A stretch of 25,155 bases of DNA, taken from the NCBI GenBank assembly GCA_031963365.1, contig JASSUF010000016.1, forward strand, positions 1 through 25,155. Reading direction: 5' to 3'. This document shows positions 12,801 through 21,850 of this stretch, one piece after another. The notes beneath the pieces are model-generated. The model ran no database searches. It had not been told where the DNA came from and saw only the letters and a program-made list of their open reading frames with translations. This DNA comes from JASSUD01 sp031963365. Lineage in GTDB: Bacteria > Pseudomonadota > Gammaproteobacteria > Burkholderiales > Burkholderiaceae. A program made the translations under genes and the position numbers. Position 1 is the stretch's first letter. Every line of letters begins with the position of its first letter.

Positions 12801-15800
12801 ATGAATCCTATTTCTCAAACACAAGTAATTAATCAAGTACAGGTATTAGCTCAAAATAATCTATATCAAGCTCGTTTTCACAAAGGGGCACTAAACTTTG
12901 ATATGGCTCTTGTCTTTTATGATCAGGCAAAAGCTGCTTTTAAAAATATTGCAGGCGATCTTCCTTTATCAAAAATAAAAGACGCATTAAATCAGGCCCG
13001 GATGCCTCAAACAACAAAAGACGAGGACTTACGGCGGCATATTGCTGAAATCTATTTTGAACGCGCACAGCTTTTAGAGAAACTAGATAAAACAGAAAAA
13101 GCGCAGGCAAGTTATAAAAAGGCACGAGCCTGGGGGCATCCAGATGTAGAGGCTCTGTTGAGCAGCTTAACTTCTCACCAAGCTACCTCATCCCATACTT
13201 TGCAACTCAAAGGACCACCAGGTAAGACAAGCGATACGCCACATTCAGCCACACGGTCGCCATCTATCTTTGGTTCTCAGACATCATCAACATTGTTTGA
13301 CCCTGAGCAGGACAACAACCTCTCTGCGCCTCTCCTCAAAGATATTGAGGAAAAGAATGCGTTAATTGATTTGCTATTTGCTAACACGCTACAGACATTT
13401 CAAGCTCTGAATTTATCAGCTGTATTACCTAGTGCGTTTTTAGTATATGCCCATGACAACTTCGCTTATGGAGTGGCAGATGCAGGCACGGCAAAGTTCC
13501 TAATTCAAGACCTATTCAAGCTCGGGGTCAACCTTTATTCCGATCAAACACCCAAAGGATTACAAACGCAAGCTTCATTTAGCACAAGAGAAGATGCAGC
13601 CAAAGTAGACGATATTCTTACCAGCCAACTCTGTTTGTTGCCCACCGCGGTCGGCACAATTAAACCGGTTGATAAGGTCATAGTATGTGGTTCTCAAGTT
13701 TTAGGACATTATCTGCAATGGGGTGAAGCAGGACAACGCTATCAGGCTTATTGCGAAGCGTTGAAAGCGGCTTACGGATTCGGCCAACAAAATCCAGCGC
13801 AGGCGGAAGCAGAAATACGCAAAGTAGTAAATATCTACTCCAAACAGCCAGGTTTTCATCACGTGTTGACGGAAATGGCCTTTTTGAAGATTCGGGCCGA
13901 TTATTTAGAACAACACGGCATTATTCCCATCTCATTATGCACAGATGGATACGAGCTTTGCTTTGCGGATTTTATCAACGCGACCACGGTGCGGATTGAA
14001 GATATACCGCGCTTTGCCGCGCTAAATGAAAGTGGTAAAGAGGTATACGAGAACCAAGGCCGCCATCTGGTGCTCTTTAAGCTGTTGGAAAAACTATTGG
14101 CACGAAATGACGCAGAGACACTGCTGCATACATTTTGGACAGAATATAGCCAGTTGATCGCACGCTTAAGTAACGAAGCATCAGCACCTAAAGCCTCAGA
14201 ATATTTGCCTGTATGGGAAAAAATCTCACTGAAGGTGCGCACTAAGCTGCAAGAGCTACAGACACAGGTAGATCTATATGAGCTACGAAACGCGTTAACC
14301 CGCTATATCTCACTTGATCGCCTGGCCATTCAGCGATTATCGGGGCCACCTCTTTCGATGAAAGATTGCTACGTTAATCTGGCTGTCGTGGAATGTAAAC
14401 AAGTAAATAAAGAAGAAGAACCAAAAGAGATAAGAAACCCATATAACAATTTTGATCACTTACGAAGCGACGAAGCTAACAATTCTAATAATCATAAGTT
14501 GATTTCTTTAGAGGGGCTATTTAATCCACGAAAATTAAATGACGGTGAAATTATCATTCCAAAACGGATTTTAATTCGAGGCCGTGCCGGCGTTGGTAAA
14601 ACGACCCTATCTAAAAAGATTGTCTATGAATACACCCAGAAAGGACAATGGCGTGATCACTTTGATTGGCTGATATGGATCCCGTTGCGCACGCTGAAAG
14701 GCAAAAGCAGCTGTGATTGGGTTAAGTTGTTTCAAGAAACTTATTTTCATGCGAATCCTAAAGGAGAGGTTTTAGCGAAAAGACTTGCAGCGCATATTAA
14801 TGGGCCTGCTAAAGATAAAACACTTTTTGTGCTCGATGGCTGGGATGAAGTTTCTCAGGAATGGAGTGAGCATGAACCGATGTACGGGTTTCTAAAGCTT
14901 TTGCTGAATCAGCCCGCAGTGCTAATTACCTCTCGGCCCTATGTCGATTTGAAAGAAGCGCAACCAATGGATTTGGAATTGGAGACGACTGGCTTTAGCC
15001 AGGCAGACGTGACGGCATATCTAGATAATCGGAATATCGTGCCTTCTCTACACGCTACTGAGGTGAGGCGTTTCATCCAGTCGAATGCTTTTTTCCAAGA
15101 ATTGGCCAGCATCCCAATTCAGATGGATGCGTTATGCTACAGCTGGGATGAGATCAAGCGGATACAGAGGGAAACCCCAGGATCCATAACAGTCACTGCT
15201 TTATACCAAGCAATGACAAATAAATTATGGCGTAAAGATATATTACGTTTGAGTAAACATGAAGTGGGAGCGGGACAACTGCTTACAGCCAGTCATGTGG
15301 ATGCTCTTGAAAGAACATCGCGTATCGAGAAATTAGTAAAGTCAGAACAAGATTTTCTGAGTGCCTTAGCTTTTCACGGGTTGCAAAATAATCAAATTGA
15401 ATTTAGTCATTATGACTTACATGAGCTTATTGAACAGCTTGAGCAGCAGGGCGTGGACTTACCCCTTACGCTGGAAGATAACCTAAAAAAACTATCGTTC
15501 TTGTATATCGATGACGTAGATCAAGGCCAATATAGTTACCACTTTATGCATTTGACTTTCCAGGAATTTTTTGCAGCTAAATTTCTGGTTCAGCATATAC
15601 ATACCCATCTCAATCTGACTCAAAAATCCACCGCAGTACAAACAGCTGCCACAGGTATGCAATTGGGCGTTAGACCTAGCCTAGGGGAACTGGAGGCGTT
15701 TATGGCTACGCATAAATATAATCCGCGGTATGAGAATGTATGGTGGATGGTCGCAGGCTTATTGAAGGGAGCGTCATTAAGATACTTTTTTTCTTTGTTA

Positions 15801-18077
15801 GAGAAAGGTTCACGTGACTTAACTGGCATGCGGCATCAGCAGGTAATAGCAGGGTGTTTGAGCGAAGCGCGGAGTCGCCTGGACCAGGCATTAATTGATA
15901 AGTTAGAAGCAGAGCTAGTGCAGTGGTTACATTTTGAGCTGCAGTTCAGCGATCAAACCAGTAAATTAGCTCGACAAGGCGCTTTTCCGGAGCATTTGCT
16001 AATTACGAGCCTGAATCATTATAAAAATGAAGAAAAGACCACTCTAAAAATTCTCAAAATCCTAGCTGATCGGCCTATTTTATCTGGCGCTGTATTGTCT
16101 TTCCTAATCACTAATTTAGAAAATAATAACGAGACAATCGAGCTTGAGGTAAAGAAAACCTTACAGAAGGCGAGAATGTTCTCTTCTGGCGCAATTAAAG
16201 TTTTACTTACCGCTCTACAAAGTGAAAAAAACGATATCAAATTTGAGGCAGATCGCCTATTGGTTCAGGGAAAAATACTATCTGACGATAAAGAGGTTTC
16301 CTTTTTGATTTCAATGCTAAACGATGAGAATGAATGCATCAGCTCTAATGCATTTCACATACTACAACATCAGCATGCGTTGTCCGAGCGGACAATCTCA
16401 ACCTTATTTTCTATTTTAAAAAATGAAAATCATGCTTTTAGATTTAAGATAGCCTTAATCTTAATCCGCGAAAATAAATTGACCGAAGATGTAATTGCAG
16501 TATTAATCGGTGTCTTAAAAAATGAAAATATCAATAAGCATCAAATATCCAAAATTAGAGAGACCAAACTCCTAATCTCAGTATTGATTGGCGCCTTAAA
16601 AAATAAAAAAATCCACAGCTCTGAAGCATCCGAAATATTAATTAGCCAGACAAAATCACCGAAAGACGCTGCTTTAACCTTGATTCCTTTTCTTGAGAAT
16701 AGAGATGAGGCAATTAGGTCTTCAGCAATAGAGATATTAAGACAGCAAGATAAGTTACCCGATGAAGCAGTTTTAGCGTTGATTCCTTATATTAAGGATA
16801 GAAATAAAGCGATTACATCTTCGGCAAAGGCAATATTGAAGGCACAAGGCAGGTTATCCCATGAAGCAATTCTGGCCTTGATTCCTTATTTTACGGAGAC
16901 GGATGAGGCAATCACGTCTTCGACAGAAGAAATATTGAAGGCGCAAGGTAGGTTATCCCATGAAGAAATCTTGACGTTGATCTCTTCCTTAAAAAATCAA
17001 AATGCATCAGCAAAGGCTATTATTAATACGTTAAGTTATCAAGGCGCTCTGCCCAGCGAAGCAATTTCAGCTTTAGTTTGTTTTTTTCGGGATGAAAACA
17101 TCTTGAGCGAAGGGATGGTAGCCGGAATATTAAGGACGCAAAAGGCGCTATCCGATGATGCAATCTTGGCTTTAGTTACGATCTTGCAAGATGAAAATAA
17201 ATTCGCCAGGGAAGATGCAACTAGCGCATTAAGCCGCCAGAATGTCTTATCTAAAAATGCACTTTCTACTTTGACATCGTACTTACATAGTGAAAAAGGA
17301 TTTATCAAATATGCAGCGGTGACGGTGTTAGGCTGTCAACATATTCTTTCTGAAGATACGATTTCTGCCTTAGCATATGCTTTAAAAGACCCAAGCCCAG
17401 AAATTAGAAACATGGCAGCCAATGCGTTAGGCAACCAAAAGGCTCTATCTGATAACGCAATTTTGGCTTTAGCGTACGCATTAAACGATAAAATCGAGTT
17501 TGCAATCGATTCGGTAGCTTTTGCAATAAATCGCCAGCATACGCTACCCCATAAAGTAATTTTGATTTTAATATCCTATTTATACAGCAGAGATGTCAAT
17601 GTAAGGATTGCTTCAAATTGGATATTACGTCATCAGAAAATATATTTTAAACAGGCCGTTTTGGATTTAATTTCTCTATTAATTAGTGATCATACAGAAG
17701 CTGCTTCTGCGGCAGCCGAAATACTAAAACTACAAGGTACGCTGTCCGATAACGCACTGCAGGTATTGATACTCCACCTCAAAAATAAAAAAGAATGGGT
17801 CAGAAACACAATAACTAACGTATTGAACCGTCAAGACAAATTACCTGATGACATAAACTTAGTTTTGACTTCTTTCTTAAAAGAGGAAAACGATGAAAAT
17901 ATTAGGTCTGCGGCCAAAGATGTCCTATGTAGTCAAAGTGCACTGTCTGACAAAGTAATATTGGCTTTGATTCCGTATTTACAGAATCAAGTGAGTATCA
18001 AGTCTATGACTGCCAGCATTTTAGGCAATCAGCGCGACTTGTCATTTAACACCATCTTGCTTTTCCTCCAATTTTAG
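12801..18077 (+). CDS. Giant TIR-like/NACHT/HEAT-repeat STAND protein, main part
   Basis: 1758 residues. Residues 15-120 are TPR-like helices (ALVFYDQAKAAFKNI, EIYFERAQLLEKLDKTEKAQ). Residues about 208-395 look TIR/SEFIR-like: strand AFLVYAHDN (212-220), GVNLYSDQ (242-249), DKVIVCGSQVLGHYL (291-305), a helix with Glu358 (VLTEMAFLK) and GIIPISL (373-379). NACHT: Walker A GRAGVGKTT (594-602), Walker B LFVLDGWDE (675-683), VLITSRPY (707-714). From about 1080 on there are some twenty HEAT-like repeats of 33 residues. STAND proteins of this layout sense a ligand with the repeats, oligomerise through the NTPase and activate the N-terminal effector; TIR effectors often consume NAD. Ribosome site AAGGAAG. 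The frame stops early at 18075-18077; the continuation is in the next frame. The TIR call is less sure than NACHT and HEAT. Confidence 0.85.
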   Translation: MNPISQTQVINQVQVLAQNNLYQARFHKGALNFDMALVFYDQAKAAFKNIAGDLPLSKIKDALNQARMPQTTKDEDLRRHIAEIYFERAQLLEKLDKTEKAQASYKKARAWGHPDVEALLSSLTSHQATSSHTLQLKGPPGKTSDTPHSATRSPSIFGSQTSSTLFDPEQDNNLSAPLLKDIEEKNALIDLLFANTLQTFQALNLSAVLPSAFLVYAHDNFAYGVADAGTAKFLIQDLFKLGVNLYSDQTPKGLQTQASFSTREDAAKVDDILTSQLCLLPTAVGTIKPVDKVIVCGSQVLGHYLQWGEAGQRYQAYCEALKAAYGFGQQNPAQAEAEIRKVVNIYSKQPGFHHVLTEMAFLKIRADYLEQHGIIPISLCTDGYELCFADFINATTVRIEDIPRFAALNESGKEVYENQGRHLVLFKLLEKLLARNDAETLLHTFWTEYSQLIARLSNEASAPKASEYLPVWEKISLKVRTKLQELQTQVDLYELRNALTRYISLDRLAIQRLSGPPLSMKDCYVNLAVVECKQVNKEEEPKEIRNPYNNFDHLRSDEANNSNNHKLISLEGLFNPRKLNDGEIIIPKRILIRGRAGVGKTTLSKKIVYEYTQKGQWRDHFDWLIWIPLRTLKGKSSCDWVKLFQETYFHANPKGEVLAKRLAAHINGPAKDKTLFVLDGWDEVSQEWSEHEPMYGFLKLLLNQPAVLITSRPYVDLKEAQPMDLELETTGFSQADVTAYLDNRNIVPSLHATEVRRFIQSNAFFQELASIPIQMDALCYSWDEIKRIQRETPGSITVTALYQAMTNKLWRKDILRLSKHEVGAGQLLTASHVDALERTSRIEKLVKSEQDFLSALAFHGLQNNQIEFSHYDLHELIEQLEQQGVDLPLTLEDNLKKLSFLYIDDVDQGQYSYHFMHLTFQEFFAAKFLVQHIHTHLNLTQKSTAVQTAATGMQLGVRPSLGELEAFMATHKYNPRYENVWWMVAGLLKGASLRYFFSLLEKGSRDLTGMRHQQVIAGCLSEARSRLDQALIDKLEAELVQWLHFELQFSDQTSKLARQGAFPEHLLITSLNHYKNEEKTTLKILKILADRPILSGAVLSFLITNLENNNETIELEVKKTLQKARMFSSGAIKVLLTALQSEKNDIKFEADRLLVQGKILSDDKEVSFLISMLNDENECISSNAFHILQHQHALSERTISTLFSILKNENHAFRFKIALILIRENKLTEDVIAVLIGVLKNENINKHQISKIRETKLLISVLIGALKNKKIHSSEASEILISQTKSPKDAALTLIPFLENRDEAIRSSAIEILRQQDKLPDEAVLALIPYIKDRNKAITSSAKAILKAQGRLSHEAILALIPYFTETDEAITSSTEEILKAQGRLSHEEILTLISSLKNQNASAKAIINTLSYQGALPSEAISALVCFFRDENILSEGMVAGILRTQKALSDDAILALVTILQDENKFAREDATSALSRQNVLSKNALSTLTSYLHSEKGFIKYAAVTVLGCQHILSEDTISALAYALKDPSPEIRNMAANALGNQKALSDNAILALAYALNDKIEFAIDSVAFAINRQHTLPHKVILILISYLYSRDVNVRIASNWILRHQKIYFKQAVLDLISLLISDHTEAASAAAEILKLQGTLSDNALQVLILHLKNKKEWVRNTITNVLNRQDKLPDDINLVLTSFLKEENDENIRSAAKDVLCSQSALSDKVILALIPYLQNQVSIKSMTASILGNQRDLSFNTILLFLQF

Positions 18078-18630
18078 CCTTGGCCTTCTCTTTGAATGAC
18101 CAAATTAATAGTGTCAGATATGCTGCTGCCAGCACCTTAGGCGTCCAAAGTAGTTTGTCAACCATTGCGGTCTCAGCCTTAGTCCTCTCCTTGAAGGATC
18201 AAAGTAGCGATGTCAAACGTGTCGTTGCTAACGCCTTAGGTCGTGAGAGCAATTTATCGACTCATGCTATCTCAGCCTTGGTTTTCTCCCTGCAGGATCA
18301 AAATAGCCAGGTCAGATGCGCCGCTGCCGAGACTTTGAATAAGCAAAACTCTTTGCTGGCTAACGCGACGTTGGCTTTGGTTTCTTGCTTTAAAGATGAC
18401 GAGTGGCGTACCAGATATGCTGCAGTAGTCGCTTTAGGTCGTCACAGTGCTCTCTCAGACAATACTATTTTAGCGTTGGTTTCTTGCTTAGCAGACCGGG
18501 ATGAAAATGTTATTGAAAAAGCTCAATGGGTATTAGATCGACAAAATACATTGCCTGAAAACTCAATTCAGTCCTTGATCTTTTTCTTAGAAAGTAAAAA
18601 TAAACTTGTTAAATCTTTTGTAATCAAAAT
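16040..18630 (+). repeat. HEAT-like repeat array, 33 residues / 99 bp per unit
   Basis: Units follow the pattern LSDNAILALAYALNDKIEFA plus a second helix ending in a Gln- or His-rich turn (NQKA, RQHT). The period is 33 residues, for example between LSEDTISAL and LSDNAILAL. The DNA shows it too: a 39-base block with only a few changes starts at 16832 and again at 16931, exactly 99 bp apart. About 20 units lie before the frame break and about 5-6 after it. Arrays of this kind form solenoids that bind proteins or nucleic acids. Confidence 0.8.
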
Positions 18631-18904
18631 TTTGAGTTTAAATATAGATCGGCTTTATACATTGCTTCCGCGGTTAGAACCTAAACAGATCGAATCTCTT
18701 TATATCCATGTCTTGTTTCCACGAAGTTGCCAATATATCGCCCCATTCTACATTCACGATAACAAACTTCACTTTTATACAACACAGGGGTTAAAGCAAT
18801 CCGTCGAACTGACATCTGTACAAGCTGCAATAATAGGTAAAGCATTAGGGGCAGTAAGTGGTTCTGTCGCATTAACAGCAGGAGTAGAATATTATCGTTA
18901 TTAA
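18080..18904 (+). pseudogene. C-terminal part of the STAND protein, separated by a frameshift
   Basis: This 274-residue frame continues the HEAT array without a gap in register (DQINSVRYAAASTLGVQSSL, KDQSSDVKRVVANALGRESN). It has no ribosome site at its TTG start, so it is the displaced 3' part of the preceding gene, not an independent gene. The break is best explained by 17 extra nt (about 18056-18072) after LSFNTIL; removing them joins LSFNTIL to ALAFSLND and restores a 33-residue unit. A -1 slip at CAATTTTAG could also join the frames. The last repeats lead into a non-repeat end (LYIHVLFPRSCQYIAPFYIH). The final 15 codons, GSVALTAGVEYYRY and stop, come from the IS6-type end that begins at 18860, so the natural C-terminus is lost. 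Confidence 0.75.
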
Positions 18905-19200
18905 AAATCCAGAGGATGATATCGTGACTGTTGAGATGGCGAAGGTACTCAAACGTTGCACTACCCGCTAGAAGTGATGCTGACCTGCGTTCGTTGGTAT
19001 GTAGCTTATCCGCTGAGCCTGCGCCATCTCGAAGAGATGATGGCTGAACGCGGTATCAGCGTAGACTATTCCACGGTCCATCGCTGGGCGATTAAACTGC
19101 TGCCTGCGTTGCAAAAAATTTTTCGCCGATACAAGCACCCGGTAGGCAAGTGCTGGCACATGGACGAGACTTACGTCAAGGTTTGTGGCCAATGGAAGTA
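18858..19200 (+). repeat. 343-bp inverted repeat, right arm
   Basis: Reverse complement of 12380-12722. Similarity starts at GTGGTTCTG, inside the STAND reading frame, and stops after GGAAGTA, where the left copy continues as transposase but the right copy is cut. Two such long identical inverted arms can pair or recombine and flip the segment between them. Confidence 0.85.
18860..19200 (+). mobile_element. Truncated IS6-family insertion sequence (right copy)
   Basis: It begins with the same GGTTCTGTCGC terminal word as the left copy, in opposite orientation. It contains the 5' part of the transposase gene and is cut at 19200 inside codon 82, where sequence leading into an ISAs1-type fragment follows. 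With the left copy it gives the STAND gene the shape of a composite, IS-bounded unit in inverted arrangement. Confidence 0.75.
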
Positions 19201-19203
19201 GGG
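18936..19203 (+). pseudogene. IS6-family transposase N-terminal fragment (right copy)
   Basis: Eighty-one codons from TTG 18956 are identical in protein to the left copy, up to VCGQWK, followed at once by a stop formed at the junction. The ATG at 18936 is out of frame by one nt, exactly as in the left copy. The shared defect means that both copies descend from one already altered element. Only the HTH region and the first catalytic Asp (HMDETY) remain. Confidence 0.85.
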
Positions 19204-19223
19204 CCTCCGCATGAACAGTCTCG

Positions 19224-19473
19224 TCAACTAAGGCCAAGCATGGAATCGCACATGTTGACATCCCAAGCAGCAAGAGCGCGCAGACCTTTGAGGCTTACCT
19301 TGGTGGGATATTTTGCCTGTGCGACTCTGACCATATTCAAAGTGATCTTACGTAAAGTGGCTAAATTCCTAGCGGCATTTTTATCTCGTACTTGGCAAGC
19401 ATCCTCTCCCCAAGACATATCCAGCACCCAATGCAGTTGATTTTCTATGCCCCAGTGCGCTCGAATAAGAAGT
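19224..19473 (-). pseudogene. ISAs1-family transposase C-terminal fragment
   Basis: On the minus strand the frame opens at the IS21 border and reads IRAHWGIENQLHWVLDMSWG, EDACQVRDKNAARNLATLRK, ITLNMVRVAQ and ends WDVNMCDSMLGLS. The block HWGIENQLHWVLD..F.ED....R...AA.N.A.LR is the hallmark of ISAs1-family transposases, which are normally about 370 residues long. The N-terminal three quarters are missing because the IS21-family element begins at 19474. The stop lies about 24 bp from the truncated IS6 copy, so three mobile elements meet here. Confidence 0.8.
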
Positions 19474-19500
19474 TGTCAAACAGCGTGCAAAAGTTACCAG
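19474..19500 (+). repeat. IS21-family terminal inverted repeat, left
   Basis: Begins TGTCAAACAGCGTGC and ends TTACCAG; matches the reverse complement of 21824-21850 in 23 of 27 positions. Confidence 0.8.
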
Positions 19501-19509
19501 TTAAAAAGG

Positions 19510-20247
19510 TTACTGATTCGGTTTATTTCGATGTTTAAAACGGTATGACTCATTGCCAGTTTCAAGGATATGGCAATGATGGGTAATGCGGTCGAGCAAA
19601 GCGGTAGTCATTTTTGCATCCCCGAAGACTTGTACCCATTCACTAAAGGAGAGATTGGTAGTGATGATCAAAGAAGTTTTCTCATAAAGTTGGCCGATGA
19701 ATTGGAATAACAGCGCGCCACTCGAGGTTGGGAAAGGCAAATAGCCCAGTTCGTCAATAATGAGCGCATCGATCTGAGAGAAGCGTTTTGCCAGATTACC
19801 CGCTCTACCAGTTTGTTTTTCACGTTCAAGCGCATTAGCCAATTCAACCCCATTGAAGAAACGTATGCGTTTTCCAGCCTGGATGGCTGAGACACCAATT
19901 GCAGTGGCAAGATGGGTTTTGCCGGTTCCACAACCGCCTACTAGGATTAAGTTATGGGCAGTTTCCATGAAGGCAGCACTGGCGAGTTGTTCAATAACAC
20001 TTTGCGACAGAGGCGTTTCTTGCCAATCGAAACTCAGCAAATCTCGATGGATAGGGAAACGTGCTGCTTTAAGTTGATAGCGCAAGCTTCGTAATGTGCG
20101 ATCTGTTTGTTCAGCAGCAATGAGACGTTCCATCCAGATTTCAGGGCGGTGAACCAGTTTGGTTTTTTCAGCTTGTAATTCTCTTCAAGCTACTGCCATG
20201 CCGTGCAGTTGTAGTTTTTCGAGTGTGGCGTGGATATCAGTAGGCAT
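19510..20247 (-). pseudogene. istB: IS21-family helper ATPase IstB, nonsense codon 21
   Basis: IstB is the AAA+ helper that directs IstA transposition. The frame from ATG 20247 has 245 codons, the normal length. After MPTDIHATLEKLQLHGMAVA comes an in-frame TGA (20187-20185), then RELQAEKTKLVHRPEIW and the rest without gap. The core is complete: Walker A GGCGTGKTHLA, Walker B IDALIIDELGY, sensor region SLIITTNLSFSEW and the C-terminal LLDRITHHCHILE. An internal ATG at 20133 could give a 207-residue product that lacks the N-terminal IstA-contact region but keeps the ATPase. The start overlaps the end of istA by about 10 nt, as is usual for this pair. Confidence 0.85.
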
Positions 20248-21737
20248 AGATTGCTCCGAGTAGATGGTCATAGCGATGGCAATTGGCTACAGGTTCTTGC
20301 GTCAAAGCAATGCCATCAGGCCATTCAATCGGAGTAGGCGGGGTAGGAGCCGTTAATCTGCGTACTTCATTCATAATGACTGGAGCAGTGTAATTGCCCC
20401 TGCCTCTAACGCACATTCGCACGCTACCGTTAAGGCCTCCAGACCAACTTGCTGAGCCAGAAGGAGCAGCTCCACAAAGGCGCGATCTCCTTTAGGTTGC
20501 TTCAGAATATGGTCTCGTACCGCTTGAATGGGGTAAGGCAATACCCATCCAACAAAAGGTGCTCCATTACGTAAAGCACCGGGTTTCTTCTCTAATACAG
20601 GAAGATAATGCCAAGGATCACAAATAAGTTGCTCGCGCCCAAATACTCTTGGATGCACAGCAATGATCTTGCTTTGAGCCACGACGCGGATTTGATCTGC
20701 ACTGGTGCGCACCGATACGGCAAGTCCAGCAAAGTCCACCGGCACGCTATAACGATTTTTGTCTGCACGCACTAAGCTGGTGCTGGAGACGCGCATCATT
20801 TGTTCAATGTAACCATCAAATGGCGCGGTAATCGGGCGTAACAAGGGTTGCTCATCTTGGAAGCAGTCATGAATAATGCATCCAGCAAGGCTTGGGTGCT
20901 TACGTTGTGCCAGTTCTTTGCAGCGTATCGCTAGCCAATCATTCAATTCAGACAGGCTCGCAAGGCGAACTAGCGGTGTAAATAACCATTCCCGCACATT
21001 GCCAACCTGATTTTTCTATTTGTCCCTTCTCCCAGCCTGCAGCAGGCGTACAGGCCACTGGCTCGAAGAGGTAGTGGTTGGCCAAGGCTAGAAAACGCCG
21101 GTTGAATTGCCTCTCCTTGCCTACCAGGAGCGCATCTACCACCGTTTTGAGGTTGTCGTAGATCATTCGATTAGGCACACCACCAAAGAAAGCAAAGGCC
21201 CGGGGTATGGGCATCAAATACCATCTCTTGCGTTTCACGTAGATACGCCACCACAAATAGCTGACGGCTGTAGGCCAATCGAAAATGCGCTACTTTGATC
21301 GTTTGTATCTCGCCATGTAATTCAACTTGCTCATGGCTCCAATCAAACTGGCAGGCATCAGCATGCTCAAAGACTAGCGGTACAAATACTTGGGTAACGC
21401 GTGGGCCTTGGGTATGCCGCTTCCAATGCTTCACAAAGCGCTGCACGCTATCGTAAGCACCGGGATAACGGATCTCTTGCAAACCTTCAAATAATCGACG
21501 CGCGGTACGACGACGTCCTCGAGGAAGCTTTGCTTCCTGTTCTAACCATTACTCTAGCTGACTTTCATAATCGCCTAGTTTCGGGCGAGGGGGCTGTACG
21601 CACTCATACTTGGGCTCCTCCACCGTCTCCAGATGCTTTCGGACCGTTGGACGAGATAACCCAATCTCCCGGGCTACCGCGCTGATGCTCTGCTTTTATA
21701 CTTTGTAACGACGCCTAATTTCATAAATCATATCCAT
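20237..21737 (-). pseudogene. istA: IS21-family transposase IstA, multiple lesions
   Basis: Start ATG 21737 (MDMIYEIRRRYKV). The N-terminal HTH is SISAVAREIGLSRPTVRKHL. The DDE region includes FEHADACQFDWSHEQVELHG, then PNRMIYDNLKTVVD and the C-terminal YSVPVDFAGLAVSVRTSADQ. Lesions seen: TAA at codon 14 (after RRRYKV), TAA after GDYESQLE (about 21553), frameshifts near 21210 (FDAH to RAFAFFGG), near 20995 (EKGQIEK to GNVREWLF) and near 20395 in a run of G (before NYTAPVIMNEVRRL). With five breaks the gene has long been inactive. Full-length IstA is about 500 residues, which this frame set would give. Confidence 0.88.
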
Positions 21738-21823
21738 GTAAAACACTCCAGATTCCCCAGCAAATGCGCTGGATAGTGACACAACGAAAGTGGAAACTTT
21801 TCGACGCTGTTTTCACTGTTTAT

Positions 21824-21850
21824 CTGGTAAGTTTTGCATGCTGTTTTACA
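21824..21850 (-). repeat. IS21-family terminal inverted repeat, right
   Basis: On the minus strand it begins TGTAAAACAGCATGC and ends CTTACCAG. A related copy, shifted by 34 bp, is at 21790-21816. Confidence 0.8.

Larger units (their letters stand above)
19474..21850 (-). mobile_element. IS21-family insertion sequence, complete in length but decayed
   Basis: The element is 2377 bp with imperfect terminal repeats of 27 bp: 19474-19500 (starting TGTCAAACAGCGTGC) and 21824-21850 (on the minus strand TGTAAAACAGCATGC), with 4 mismatches. A second, related repeat lies inside the right end at 21790-21816; multiple end repeats are usual in this family. The gene order istA-istB on one strand, with the two frames overlapping, is also typical. 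Both genes carry inactivating lesions. The bases next to the two ends do not show an obvious target duplication. Confidence 0.85.

Noticed and set aside
18080..18904. Independent HEAT-repeat gene.
   Set aside because: It has no ribosome site, continues the repeat register of the upstream gene and is separated from it by only a 17-nt insertion.
9755..20247. TGA read as Trp: TGA stands where Trp is expected in the integrase (FR-stop-HDLRH) and possibly in istB.
   Set aside because: Many intact genes here end in TGA (small terminase, the genes ending at 6623 and 6832) and use TGG for Trp. Other lesions are TAA or frameshifts. Ordinary nonsense mutations explain the data.
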